A stretch of 9,906 bases of DNA from Pseudomonas sp. (GCA_003488145.1 DNMQ01000144.1:1-9906), one strand, 5' to 3'; positions 1-6,699 are shown, numbered from the stretch's first letter. Made by a program: numbers and translations. The notes: generated from the sequence alone by a model not told the origin.

Positions 1-567
1 ACCGCCTACAGCCAGCGCGCCCACCAGATGCGCGACGAGAAGCAGCGCATCGCCGCCGCCATGGCCGCACGGATCCCCGACCAGGCTTCGCTGTTCATCA
101 ATATCGGCACCACCACCGAGGCGATCGCCCGCGCCCTGCTCAACCATCGCGATCTGAAGATCATCACCAACGATCTGCACGTGGCGAGCATTCTCAGCAC
201 CAAGGAAGACTTCGACGTGCTGATCGCCGGCGGCAACGTGCGCAGCGACGGCGGCGTGGTGGGTCAGGCCACCGCCGATTTCATCAGCCAGTTCAAGGTC
301 GATTTCGCCCTGATCGGCATCAGCGGTATCGACGAGGACGGCACCCTGCTCGACTTCGACTACCAGGAAGTCCGCGTCTCCCAGGCGATCATCCATAACG
401 CGCGCAAGGTCTTCCTCGCCGCGGACTCCAGCAAATTCGGCCGCAGCGCCATGACGCGCCTGGGCTCGCTGGAACAGATCGACTGCCTGTTCACCGACTC
501 GGCACCTTCCGAGGTGTTCGCCGAGCTGCTGGCCCGCCACAAGGTGCAGCTGGAGATCGCCGAGTAG
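1..567 (+). CDS. glpR: GlpR, DeoR-family glycerol-3-phosphate regulon repressor (5' end outside window)
   Basis: This is the C-terminal part of the DeoR-family repressor that shuts off glycerol catabolic genes until glycerol 3-phosphate binds it. The reading frame is open from base 1 ([18 protein letters not shown]) to the TAG at 565-567, giving 188 residues. The family is about 250 residues long, so roughly the first 60, including the DNA-binding helix-turn-helix, lie upstream. What remains is the sugar-phosphate effector domain. Visible landmarks are the phosphate-binding-type segment [15 protein letters not shown], then [18 protein letters not shown], and [19 protein letters not shown] followed by [10 protein letters not shown], all typical of DeoR proteins. 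The glpD gene follows on the same strand 269 bases later, which supports GlpR over other DeoR members such as FruR or AgaR. Identity is confident; operator recognition cannot be judged from this fragment. Confidence 0.93.
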   Translation, partial: TAYSQRAHQMRDEKQRIAAAMAARIPDQASLFINIGTTTEAIARALLNHRDLKIITNDLHVASILSTKEDFDVLIAGGNVRSDGGVVGQATADFISQFKVDFALIGISGIDEDGTLLDFDYQEVRVSQAIIHNARKVFLAADSSKFGRSAMTRLGSLEQIDCLFTDSAPSEVFAELLARHKVQLEIAE

Positions 568-836
568 TTGGGCGGCAGTTCGTTTCGCAGACAACTCCGC
601 TCCGATAGTTAAGACAGAACGCTCGTAACGAATTCGAGCCCTTGCGGGCAGGCGGAATCTGACGGCGGCCGGGACGACACCAGCACAACAGTCGAAACAG
701 CGGCAATCAATCAGAGACCCAGCGTTCGAATATTTTCTTTTTTATCTGTTTTCGAACATTTTTGCTTTCATACGGATTCTTTTACGAATAGCATGTTCAA
801 AACCGAACATGATCTTTCGTTTCCGAGGAGAAGCCC
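568..836 (+). promoter_or_regulatory. glpR-glpD intergenic control region
   Basis: This gap holds no convincing gene. The first part (568-715) is GC-rich like coding DNA, with no strong terminator hairpin after glpR. From about 720 the sequence turns strikingly AT-rich and contains two TTCGAA palindromes (725-730 and 751-756, the second inside TTTTCGAACAT), then the 20-bp palindrome annotated separately. A weak promoter guess is TTGCTT (762-767) with a -10-like CGAATA (785-790) at 17-base spacing. That would put the start site within or next to the palindrome, where a repressor would block it. The -10 match is poor, so the promoter is a low-confidence inference. The AT-rich block and the repeated TTCGAA elements are direct observations. 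Confidence 0.5.
792..811 (+). promoter_or_regulatory. Candidate GlpR operator in front of glpD
   Basis: CATGTTCA-AAAC-CGAACATG is a 20-bp palindrome in which 7 of 8 bases in each arm pair. It resembles the TGTTCG...CGAACA form of enterobacterial GlpR operators. It lies 25 bases upstream of the glpD start codon and right behind the gene for the repressor. The palindrome is seen directly; binding by GlpR is inferred from resemblance and position. The TTCGAA elements at 725-730 and 751-756 could be further, weaker contact sites. Confidence 0.6.
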
Positions 837-2372
837 GTGCCCCATTCCGCTCAGCCCGTCTCCGAGCTCTATGACGTCGCCGTGATCGGCGGCGGTATCA
901 ATGGCGTCGGCATCGCTGCCGATGCCGCCGGCCGCGGGCTGTCGGTGTTCCTTTGCGAACGCGACGATCTGGCCAGCCATACGTCGTCGGCCAGCAGCAA
1001 GCTCATTCACGGAGGCCTGCGCTATCTGGAGCACTACGAATTCCGCCTCGTCCGCGAGGCGCTGGCCGAGCGTGAAGTGCTGCTGGCCAAGGCGCCGCAT
1101 ATCGTCAAGCCGATGCGCTTCGTGCTGCCTCACCGTCCTCACCTGCGTCCGGCGTGGATGATCCGCGCCGGCCTGTTCCTCTACGACAACCTGGGCATGC
1201 GCAAGAAGCTGCCAGCTTCGCGGGGCCTGCGTTTCGGCAGTGAGAGCCCCCTGAAGCCAGCCATCACCCGCGGCTTCGAATACTCCGACTGCTGGGTCGA
1301 CGACGCACGCCTGGTGGTGCTCAATGCCATGGCGGCGCGGGAGAAAGGCGCGCATATCCATACCCGCACCCAATGCCTGAGCGCCAAGCGTGCTGGCGGC
1401 ATCTGGCATGTCGAGCTGCAGCGCGAGGATGGCAGCCGCTTCTCACTAAAGGCCAAGGCACTGGTCAATGCGGCCGGTCCCTGGGTCGCACAGTTCATCG
1501 GCGAAAACCTGCAGCAGCGCTCACCCTATGGCATCCGCCTGATTCAGGGCAGCCACATCATCGTGCCCAAGCTGTATGAAGGTGAGCAGGCCTACATCAT
1601 GCAGAACGAGGATCGGCGCATCGTTTTCGCCATCCCCTATCTGGACCGTTACACCATGATCGGCACCACCGATCGCGAGTACCGTGGCGACCCGGCCAAG
1701 GTGAGCATCAGCGAGGAAGAGATCGCCTACGTATTGGGCGTGGCCAACACGCACTTTCGCAAGCAACTCGAGCCCAGGGACATCGTGCATACCTTCGCCG
1801 GCGTCCGGCCGCTATGCGACGACGAATCGGATAACCCGTCCGCGGTTACCCGCGACTACACCCTGTCGCTGGCGGCGGAAGAAAAGCAGGCACCGCTGCT
1901 TTCGGTGTTCGGCGGCAAGCTGACCACCTACCGCAAGCTCGCCGAGTCGGCAATGGCGCAGCTCAAGCCGTTCTTCCCGGCTATGGGTGAAAGCTGGACG
2001 GCGCAGGCGGCACTGCCTGGCGGTGAAGACATGAGCACGGCCGATGCACTCACCGAAGAGCTGGTGGCCAAGGTACAGGGGCTGAAAATGCCGCTGGCCA
2101 AGCGCTGGGCAACCCTGTACGGCAATCGGGTATGGCGCATGCTGGGCGAAGCGCGCTCGCTCGATGCACTGGGCGAAGACCTCGGCCAGCAGCTGTATGC
2201 GCAGGAAGTCGACTACCTGCGGCACGAAGAGTGGGCAACCCAGGTGGATGACATCCTCTGGCGGCGCACCAAACTCGGGCTGGCCTTCAGCGAGCCGGAA
2301 AAGGCTCGCCTGCAGCGTTACCTGACAGAGCGCCCGATCAGCGAAACCACGCGCAGCAGCGACGCAGCCTGA
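837..2372 (+). CDS. glpD: GlpD, aerobic glycerol-3-phosphate dehydrogenase
   Basis: This FAD enzyme oxidises sn-glycerol 3-phosphate to dihydroxyacetone phosphate at the inner face of the cytoplasmic membrane and passes electrons to ubiquinone. It is the second step of glycerol catabolism after glycerol kinase. At 511 residues it matches the family (about 500). The N-terminal FAD-binding motif AVIGGGINGVG lies at about residues 15-25. The signature SASSKLIHGGLRYLEHYEFRLVREAL follows at 51-76, and GTTDREYRGDP and FGGKLTTYRKLAESA occur further on, all characteristic of GlpD. The start is GTG at 837-839, preceded by a strong ribosome binding site, GAGGAGAA at 825-832; there is no competing in-frame ATG nearby. 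It is probably repressed by GlpR through the palindrome just upstream. The stop lies 9 bases from the stop of the convergent zapA-like gene, with no hairpin between them. Confidence 0.97.
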   Translation: MPHSAQPVSELYDVAVIGGGINGVGIAADAAGRGLSVFLCERDDLASHTSSASSKLIHGGLRYLEHYEFRLVREALAEREVLLAKAPHIVKPMRFVLPHRPHLRPAWMIRAGLFLYDNLGMRKKLPASRGLRFGSESPLKPAITRGFEYSDCWVDDARLVVLNAMAAREKGAHIHTRTQCLSAKRAGGIWHVELQREDGSRFSLKAKALVNAAGPWVAQFIGENLQQRSPYGIRLIQGSHIIVPKLYEGEQAYIMQNEDRRIVFAIPYLDRYTMIGTTDREYRGDPAKVSISEEEIAYVLGVANTHFRKQLEPRDIVHTFAGVRPLCDDESDNPSAVTRDYTLSLAAEEKQAPLLSVFGGKLTTYRKLAESAMAQLKPFFPAMGESWTAQAALPGGEDMSTADALTEELVAKVQGLKMPLAKRWATLYGNRVWRMLGEARSLDALGEDLGQQLYAQEVDYLRHEEWATQVDDILWRRTKLGLAFSEPEKARLQRYLTERPISETTRSSDAA

Positions 2373-2381
2373 GGCAGCCGC

Positions 2382-2669
2382 TCAGCCCTGCGCCGCGAGC
2401 TGCTGATTGATACGGGCGACGCTGGCGGCGATGCGTTGCTCGACATCCTGCATCTGCTCGTTCTGTTGCAGCAGCGGCACGCAGAGATTCAGTGCGGTGA
2501 GCACCAGCAGCTTGTCGCCCGTGGCGTTGGGAAACTGCCGCTGGCTGTCGGCCAGATGCTGCTGCAGCAAGGCCGCCGCATCCTGCAGGAGAGCATCCTG
2601 GCTGGGCGGCGCGCGGAACGAGTATTCGCGGCCGAATACCCTGAGCACCTGAACGCCATCTGCCGTCAT
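2382..2669 (-). CDS. zapA: ZapA-family cell division protein, divergent
   Basis: This 95-residue protein has the layout of ZapA, a small dimer/tetramer that binds FtsZ filaments and stabilises the Z ring. The N-terminal half (VQVLRVFGREYSFRAPPSQDALLQDAAALLQQHLADSQ) fits the globular beta-strand/helix domain, with the typical reading '(V)lGreY.f.aPp...LL..AA..L'. Next come the DKLLVLTALNLCVPLLQQNEQ helix and a C-terminal coiled coil. The match to the usual Pseudomonas ZapA as I remember it (DKEYCIACPPDERANLESAARYLD...ALNITHDLL) is only partial, so this may be a second, divergent copy. It is translationally coupled to the coiled-coil gene upstream: its ATG (2669-2667) overlaps that gene's TGA. 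No 6S RNA or ygfA-like gene follows; glpD converges on it instead. Family assignment is good, orthology uncertain. Confidence 0.78.
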   Translation of the reverse strand: MTADGVQVLRVFGREYSFRAPPSQDALLQDAAALLQQHLADSQRQFPNATGDKLLVLTALNLCVPLLQQNEQMQDVEQRIAASVARINQQLAAQG

Positions 2670-2893
2670 GCGGCGCTACTGCCAGCTGCACGCTCCACCA
2701 GCGCCTGCAGCCGCGCCAGGGTAGCGCCCTGCCTGTCTTCCTGCTCCAGCGCAGCCAGTTGCAGATTGTCGTTTTCCTCACGTGCCTGCTGCAGCTGCTG
2801 CTCGAGCAAGACACAGTGCTCGCTCAGGCTCTGGTTGCGCTGCAGCAGATCGTTGATGACGTTTTCAAGTTGCGCGAGGGTGCTATCAAGCAT
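2666..2893 (-). CDS. Small coiled-coil protein (TIGR02449-like), partner of ZapA-family gene
   Basis: This is a 75-residue protein made almost entirely of a predicted coiled coil. Leucine-rich heptads run from about residue 2 to 66 (LDSTLAQLENVINDLLQRNQSL, then LLEQQLQQAREENDN and LARLQALVERA), ending in a short Ala/Ser tail. Size, composition and position directly upstream of a zapA-type gene match the TIGR02449 family, which is often called ZapB-like although a ZapB function has not been shown from sequence. The last four bases overlap the zapA start (ATGA), implying one mRNA and coupled translation. The ribosome binding site is weak (CCGGAAAA about eight bases before the ATG). The likely role is as a cytoplasmic, division-associated partner of the ZapA-like protein, inferred from context only. 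Confidence 0.75.
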   Translation of the reverse strand: MLDSTLAQLENVINDLLQRNQSLSEHCVLLEQQLQQAREENDNLQLAALEQEDRQGATLARLQALVERAAGSSAA

Positions 2894-2941
2894 GGAGCGT
2901 TTTCCGGGTCCGATGAAAAAGCGCGCGAGAGTACCCGAAAG

Positions 2942-2961
2942 GAAGGCCGCCGGGGGCCTTC
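2942..2961. other. Hairpin in the divergent gap between the coiled-coil gene and ppiC
   Basis: GAAGGCC (2942-2948) and GGCCTTC (2955-2961) form a perfect 7-bp stem around GCCGGG. The segment GCCTTCA is then repeated 11 bases downstream (2956-2962 and 2967-2973). Terminators are not expected between divergent genes, so this may be a 5' leader structure of the minus-strand operon, 49 bases before its ATG, or an accidental palindrome. No run of T follows on the plus strand. Confidence 0.35.
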
Positions 2962-3047
2962 ATTAAGCCTTCAATGCCACGCGGTCCGGTCGCCAATGCC
3001 ACCGGTTTGCGGTAGCCTCGGCAGCCTATTTGAAGAGGAGAGTCCCC

Positions 3048-3329
3048 ATGGCACGCGCTACCGCCCGCCACATCCTGGTTTCCACCGAAGCCAAGTGCAA
3101 CGAACTGAAAGCCGCTATCGAAGGCGGTGCCGACTTCGCCGAGGTCGCCAAGGAAAACTCCAGCTGCCCTTCCAGCCGTCAGGGCGGCGACCTGGGTTCA
3201 TTCGGCCCGGGTCAGATGGTCAAGGAATTCGACACCGTCGTATTCAGCGCCCCGCTCAATCAGGTGCAAGGCCCGGTGAAGACCCAGTTCGGCTATCACC
3301 TGCTGGAAGTGACCAGCCGTCAGGACTGA
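3048..3329 (+). CDS. ppiC: PpiC, stand-alone parvulin peptidyl-prolyl cis-trans isomerase
   Basis: This small cytoplasmic parvulin catalyses cis-trans isomerisation of X-Pro bonds in proteins. The product is 93 residues, a single rotamase domain with no signal peptide or anchor. Family motifs appear in order: ARHILV at 5-10, the SSCPSSRQGGDLGSFGPGQMVKEFD loop at about 43-67, and VKTQFGYHLLEV near the C-terminus. The ATG at 3048 is chosen because a strong ribosome binding site (GAAGAGGAGAG at 3032-3042) ends 5 bases before it. An in-frame TTG at 3030 would overlap that site and is rejected. It appears to be monocistronic, divergent from the coiled-coil/zapA pair and convergent with the chemoreceptor gene. 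Confidence 0.95.
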   Translation: MARATARHILVSTEAKCNELKAAIEGGADFAEVAKENSSCPSSRQGGDLGSFGPGQMVKEFDTVVFSAPLNQVQGPVKTQFGYHLLEVTSRQD

Positions 3330-3340
3330 TTACCCCCAGT

Positions 3341-3361
3341 CCCCGCCCCTCATGGGCGGGG
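3341..3361. terminator. Terminator-like hairpin between ppiC and the chemoreceptor gene
   Basis: CCCCGCCC (3341-3348) and GGGCGGGG (3354-3361) form a perfect 8-bp GC stem with a 5-base CTCAT loop, 12 bases after the ppiC stop. The chemoreceptor gene ends on the other strand at 3426. There is no T tract on either side, so its strength as an intrinsic terminator is uncertain, but the position between convergent genes fits a bidirectional terminator. Confidence 0.6.
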
Positions 3362-3425
3362 ATGCCCTAGCGCCGGACAGGCGCCCTCCGCCAGCATTCC
3401 CCTCCCCCGATTCACGCCGACCTGA

Positions 3426-5021
3426 TCACGCCTCGAGACGGAAACGCCCGGTCAGTGCCTTGAGGCCTTTCATGCTCTGCATGATGGTATTGCCCGACGC
3501 CGCCGTGTCGTGGGTAACCCCGGCAGCCTGATCGGCGACCTGGGCGATGCGCGTCAGCGACTGGTTCATGTCCTCGGCCACCTGCGACTGCTCCTCGGCC
3601 GCCGTGGCGATCTGATTGGTCATGCCGCGGATGGTCTGCACCGCGCCGACGATCTGCCCCAGCGCATGCTGCGCCGCTTCGATCTGGGTGAGCGTCACCG
3701 AGCTGCTCTGACGCGACGCATCCATGGCCGTACCCGCGCGGGTGGCCTGGCTCTGCAAACGCTCGACCAGCACGCTTACCTCCTTGGCCGAGCTCTGCGT
3801 GCGGCTGGCCAGGCTGCGGACTTCGTCGGCAACCACCGCGAAACCGCGGCCCTGCTCGCCAGCACGCGCCGCCTCGATGGCCGCATTCAGCGCCAGCAGG
3901 TTGGTCTGCTCGGCGATCCCGCTGATCACGTTCAGCACCTTGCCGATCTCGTGACTGTCCTGCACCAGCTGCTGCATCACATCGGACAGGCTGTCGACAT
4001 GACCGCTCAAGGTGCGGATGGCGCCGACCGACTCATTCATCACCGCGCTGCCAGAGTTGGTCTCCTGCTCAGCGACATCTGCGGCATTGGCGGCCTCGAC
4101 CGTGCTGCGCGCGACTTCCTGGGAGGTGGCGAGCATTTCGTTCATGGCGGTGGCGACCTGATCGATCTCGGCTTGCTGCCCCTCGACGTTGCGCGCGCTG
4201 TCCCCGGCCAGATTCGCCATGCGCACGCATTGGCCATCGGCTTCGTCAGCGGCCAGACGCACACCGCGGATCATCTCTCCAACCTGCCCCAGCAGGCGGT
4301 TGTACGCCAGGGTGATCATGCCCATCTCGTCATCGGCGTGCCGCACCTGCAGCGGCGCGGAAAAGTCGCCCTGGCTGACCCTCTCCAGACGCCCCCGCAG
4401 CTCGTCGATCTGCAGCATCAGCCAGTTCATGCCGGCGACCCGCCCCAGCACGACCATCAGCAGGATGCACAGGGTCGAACCCAGGGCGACCCAGAGCTGC
4501 TGCGACGCGCTGCGGTTGGCTTCAGCGGAAATCAGCAGCACCACTTCGTTGGAAGCGGCAAGGATGTCGTTTGAGTCGGTGGCAATGGCGTTCACGTCAG
4601 CGCTCTGACCTGCGGCCAGTGCCTGTACGGCGGGCCGATAACGCTGCCAGATCTGATCGACGCGCTGCAGGTGCGGTTGTGCATTGGTCAGCTCCACCGG
4701 TGCTATGCCCTGGGCGCGGTCGCCGTTGAGCAGCAGCCGATGCGACTGCTCGAAGCGTTGGATGGTCTTGTCGACGGCGGTCTTGTCACCGACGCCCTGC
4801 GCCGCCAGCAGCGCTTCCTTCATCATCTTCTGGCTGAGCATGCGCTGGGCTCCGGCCATGTCGATCTGGCTGGCGTCCTTGGCGGACATGAACAGCACAG
4901 CGGCAGTCAGAGCCGCACACAGGAAGATCAGGCTGTAGGAGAAGAAGAACTGATGGTTGATGGTGCGCAGACCCAGTCCGCGCAAAAGGGACTGAATGAC
5001 GTTCGCCAAGGTGCTGGTCAT
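3426..5021 (-). CDS. Methyl-accepting chemotaxis protein with PilJ-type (nitrate-sensor) periplasmic domain, McpN-like
   Basis: This inner-membrane chemoreceptor relays a periplasmic signal to CheA/CheW. From the ATG it has 531 residues: a first membrane helix (about 26-46, [21 protein letters not shown]), a periplasmic helical domain, and a second membrane helix (about 176-198). A HAMP domain runs to about 250 and a long cytoplasmic coiled coil follows. The highly conserved signalling hairpin ([20 protein letters not shown] onward) lies at about 364-400. The periplasmic part opens with [11 protein letters not shown] at about 56-66, the P-box-like motif shared by NarX/NarQ and PilJ-type domains. 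P. aeruginosa McpN, which has this architecture, binds nitrate, so a nitrate chemoreceptor is a reasonable inference. No CheR-binding pentapeptide is seen at the C-terminus (FRLEA). The start is uncertain: a GTG at 5033 would add four residues, and neither site has a good ribosome binding site. Confidence 0.9.
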   Translation of the reverse strand: MTSTLANVIQSLLRGLGLRTINHQFFFSYSLIFLCAALTAAVLFMSAKDASQIDMAGAQRMLSQKMMKEALLAAQGVGDKTAVDKTIQRFEQSHRLLLNGDRAQGIAPVELTNAQPHLQRVDQIWQRYRPAVQALAAGQSADVNAIATDSNDILAASNEVVLLISAEANRSASQQLWVALGSTLCILLMVVLGRVAGMNWLMLQIDELRGRLERVSQGDFSAPLQVRHADDEMGMITLAYNRLLGQVGEMIRGVRLAADEADGQCVRMANLAGDSARNVEGQQAEIDQVATAMNEMLATSQEVARSTVEAANAADVAEQETNSGSAVMNESVGAIRTLSGHVDSLSDVMQQLVQDSHEIGKVLNVISGIAEQTNLLALNAAIEAARAGEQGRGFAVVADEVRSLASRTQSSAKEVSVLVERLQSQATRAGTAMDASRQSSSVTLTQIEAAQHALGQIVGAVQTIRGMTNQIATAAEEQSQVAEDMNQSLTRIAQVADQAAGVTHDTAASGNTIMQSMKGLKALTGRFRLEA

Positions 5022-5317
5022 GGGGGTATCCACTACAGGGAGAGAAAGCGATGCCAGCGTCGAATGGCGTCGCAGCTAACACTGTTCTCGGCGGCGCCAG
5101 GGGCAACTTGATACCGTTTATCAACTATCTGCAAGCCGCGCCATTGCTGGCTTTGCGCGCCTTTTTTGGCGCTCACGCAGCGCAGCCCCATGTACTGACG
5201 CAGATCAACGAAACGGCACTTGCGCACCTGTTTTTTTTGGCCCGGTCGCAACGCAACGTCTATGGTCAGGTGTGCGGGGTAACTCGCATAAAACACAGAT
5301 CAATCGAGGGTCTGCGC
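5022..5317. promoter_or_regulatory. Divergent gap between the chemoreceptor and SpoIIAA-like genes
   Basis: This 296-base spacer must hold promoters for both divergent genes. Open frames run through it on both strands, but none has a recognisable product or ribosome binding site. It contains the palindrome at 5108-5124, a run of eight to nine T at about 5230-5238, and a weak sigma-70-like pair for the plus strand: TTGGCC (5237-5242) and TATGGT (5261-5266) at 18-base spacing. That pair would start transcription around 5273, some 45 bases before the SpoIIAA-like ATG. I found no convincing sigma-28 or sigma-54 promoter for the chemoreceptor. Confidence 0.35.
5108..5124. promoter_or_regulatory. 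17-bp palindrome upstream of the chemoreceptor gene
   Basis: TTGATA-CCGTT-TATCAA is a perfect 6-bp inverted repeat with a 5-base centre, about 87 bases upstream of the chemoreceptor ATG. It looks like a dimeric-regulator operator. It resembles an FNR/Anr box (TTGAT-N4-ATCAA), but the half-sites here are 7 bases apart, so it is not a standard one. The regulator is unknown. Confidence 0.35.
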
Positions 5318-5686
5318 ATGTTTCACGTATCGCGCCGAGGCGAAAACCGCATCGATATCGACTTCTCCGGCAAATTGGACAGTCAGGCCATGCGCGCTGC
5401 GCTGGATGACCTGCTGTTCAAATCCGAAGGCATCAGCCATGGCCGCATGCTCTATCGCATCGGCGACTTCGACCTGCCTACACTCGGCGCCGTCGGCGTG
5501 GAGCTGTCACGGCTTCCGCACCTGTTCCGTTTCATACGCCGTTTCGACCGCTGCGCGGTAGTCGCCGGCAAGGAATGGCTGCGCAAGGCCAGCGAGGTGG
5601 AAGGTGCGCTGATCCCCGGGCTGACCATCAAGGCCTTCGACCTGCACCAGGAAGCCGAAGCCAGCGCCTGGCTGGAGCACGGCTGA
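5318..5686 (+). CDS. SpoIIAA-like / STAS-family protein
   Basis: This 122-residue soluble protein resembles the SpoIIAA-like family (PF11964-type), which has a STAS/CRAL-TRIO-like alpha/beta fold. It begins with beta-strand RIDIDFSGKLDS, followed by an amphipathic helix (QAMRAALDDLLFKSEGI), the strand/loop GRMLYRIGDFDLPTLGAVGVEL, then RCAVVAGKEWLRKASEVEGALIPGLTIKAFDL and a terminal EAEASAWLEHG. This pattern (LLxxxexixHGrxLyxixdfxxP...VAVVadkxWlrxxsxxegal.pgxxikaFdlxexxxAxxWL) is typical of the family. No function has been settled; no phosphorylatable STAS serine can be assigned with confidence. The ATG at 5318 is chosen for its GAGGG ribosome binding site (5306-5310). An open frame continues upstream to 5051, but that extension shows no recognisable domain. 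Confidence 0.82.
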   Translation: MFHVSRRGENRIDIDFSGKLDSQAMRAALDDLLFKSEGISHGRMLYRIGDFDLPTLGAVGVELSRLPHLFRFIRRFDRCAVVAGKEWLRKASEVEGALIPGLTIKAFDLHQEAEASAWLEHG

Positions 5687-5783
5687 GGGGCCACGCCAGG
5701 CCGACAATTACCCGACCTGCGGGAGCGAATGGTCTGTCCTGGGTTGCTGTCGAATATGGACACCAACAGTCAGGAGAACGGAC

Positions 5784-6245
5784 ATGGGACTTTTCGATAC
5801 GATCAAGGCCAAGCTCGGCCTGGGTGATGCTTCCAACGAGGCGCAACACAAGGCTGATGCACCACCAGCCGACGCCACCCGCTCGAGCGCCGAGGGCATC
5901 ACGCTAGGAGAAAGGCCCACCGCCACCGACAACGCGACTATCGCGCCGCACCAGGACTTGAATCAGTCATCAGCCACGGCGAGTGGCGTGGATGTGGTGG
6001 CGCAACTGGAAGCCAAGGCGGCGGCGCACCCGGAAGCGCTGAACTGGCGCACCTCGATCGTCGATCTGCTGAAGTTGCTCGGGCTGGACAGCAGCCTGGA
6101 AGCACGCCGGGAGCTTGCTACGGAACTAGGCTGCCCGCCGGCAGAGATGGCGGACTCGGCGCAGATGAACATGTGGCTGCACCGGGCGGTGATGAAGAAG
6201 CTTGCCGAAAATGGCGGCAGGATTCCGCCGGAATTGCTGCACTAG
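5784..6245 (+). CDS. DUF3597-domain protein, copy 1
   Basis: This 153-residue protein has unknown biochemical function. It has three parts: a short amphipathic N-terminal segment (MGLFDTIKAKLGLG), a low-complexity Ala/Thr/Ser/Asp-rich linker (about 15-68), and a C-terminal DUF3597 domain (about 69-153). The domain contains LNWRTSIVDLLKLLGLDSSL, ARRELATELGC, DSAQMNMWLHRAVM and KLAENGG. No signal peptide or membrane helix is seen. CAGGAGAA at 5771-5778 lies 5 bases before the ATG. By eye, its domain differs from the second copy at 8674-9069 at about 22 of 85 positions (roughly three quarters identical), while the linkers are unrelated and this one is longer. It follows the SpoIIAA-like gene by 97 bases and ends just before a strong hairpin. 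Confidence 0.88.
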   Translation: MGLFDTIKAKLGLGDASNEAQHKADAPPADATRSSAEGITLGERPTATDNATIAPHQDLNQSSATASGVDVVAQLEAKAAAHPEALNWRTSIVDLLKLLGLDSSLEARRELATELGCPPAEMADSAQMNMWLHRAVMKKLAENGGRIPPELLH

Positions 6246-6252
6246 ATGTGTG

Positions 6253-6276
6253 AAGGGCCTTCCGAGGAAGGCCCTT
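6253..6276. terminator. Strong hairpin between DUF3597 copy 1 and the HPF-like gene
   Basis: AAGGGCCTTCC (6253-6263) and GGAAGGCCCTT (6266-6276) are perfect complements separated by GA, so the RNA would fold as a 10-bp stem closed by a four-base loop. It begins 7 bases after the DUF3597 stop and 10 bases before the end of the convergent HPF-like gene. The A/T pairs at the stem base supply a short T run on either strand, consistent with a shared bidirectional terminator. Confidence 0.75.
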
Positions 6277-6285
6277 GCTTACGGC

Positions 6286-6699
6286 TTATGAATTGCGGAC
6301 CTGCTCGTCCGCGAGGAAATCTTCCTCCAACAGCGCGTCACGCTCGGCCACCGCGCCATCAATCATCTGCGGCTGGGCTCCGGAGCGCTTGCTACGCAAC
6401 TTGCCGAACTGGTGAGCGAGCGCATTGTTCAGCTTGTCCACCGCGCCGTCGATCGCCAACTCCAGCGATTCGGCCTTGTGGGTGACGGAGATCGGCTGCA
6501 GCCCCTTCGGCCGCGCTTCGATCTGGCAGCGCTTGTCATGGGCGCCGGCCTTGTCACCGTTTTCGTCGTTGAGGTGCACGACGACGCGCGTCAGCTCGTC
6601 GTCGAACCGGTCCAGCCTGCTTGCGACACTGGCACTGACCCAATCAGCCAGACGGGCACTGCCTTCGATGTGGTTATCGCTGTGAACCTGGATTTGCAT
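6286..6699 (-). CDS. HPF/RaiA-family ribosome-associated protein
   Basis: This 137-residue cytoplasmic protein belongs to the ribosome hibernation/sigma-54 modulation family, which binds the 30S decoding region in stationary phase or stress. The N-terminal beta-strand MQIQVHSDNHIEGSARLADWVSASV, the strand TRVVVHLNDENGD and the strand-helix KRCQIEARPKG...ISVTHKAESLELAIDGAVDKLNNALAHQFGKLR fit the beta-alpha-beta-beta-beta-alpha fold, at about residues 1-103. The remaining ~34 residues form an acidic tail (VAERDALLEEDFLADEQ), not the C-terminal dimerisation domain of long HPF. It is not the rpoN-linked HPF, whose neighbours are absent here, so it is probably an additional family member. A TAAGGA ribosome binding site precedes the ATG by about 6 bases. 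A leader hairpin lies just upstream at 6728-6743. It could instead act in a stress role unrelated to 70S dimerisation. Confidence 0.85.
   Translation of the reverse strand: MQIQVHSDNHIEGSARLADWVSASVASRLDRFDDELTRVVVHLNDENGDKAGAHDKRCQIEARPKGLQPISVTHKAESLELAIDGAVDKLNNALAHQFGKLRSKRSGAQPQMIDGAVAERDALLEEDFLADEQVRNS

Noticed and set aside
768..1409. 213-codon minus-strand open frame opposite glpR-glpD gap and glpD
   Set aside because: Overlaps the conserved FAD domain of GlpD in antisense, no ribosome binding site or recognisable domain.
2373..2381. 6S RNA (ssrS) after the zapA-like gene
   Set aside because: The gene's 3' side is only 9 bases from the end of glpD, leaving no room for an RNA gene.
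2436..2966. 176-codon plus-strand frame opposite the zapA-like and coiled-coil genes
   Set aside because: Translation is Cys/Ser/Arg-rich with no domain; the minus strand has two coupled genes with family features.
3007..3032. TTGCGG...TATTTG as a ppiC promoter
   Set aside because: The spacer is only 14 bases and the start site would fall on or past the ribosome binding site.
3510..4574. 354-codon open frame on the plus strand, opposite the chemoreceptor gene
   Set aside because: Antisense shadow of GC-rich coding DNA. Its His/Arg/Leu-rich translation shows no family, while the minus strand has unmistakable chemoreceptor motifs.
5108..5124. Standard FNR/Anr box
   Set aside because: Half-sites TTGAT and ATCAA are 7 bases apart, not 4, so the canonical box is not met; kept only as an unidentified palindrome.
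5033..5296. 87-codon minus-strand frame in the divergent control gap
   Set aside because: No ribosome binding site or family resemblance, and it occupies the region where chemoreceptor regulatory sites are expected.
5051..5317. Upstream in-frame extension of the SpoIIAA-like protein
   Set aside because: The added 89 residues look random, while the ATG at 5318 has a ribosome binding site and starts at the family's usual point.
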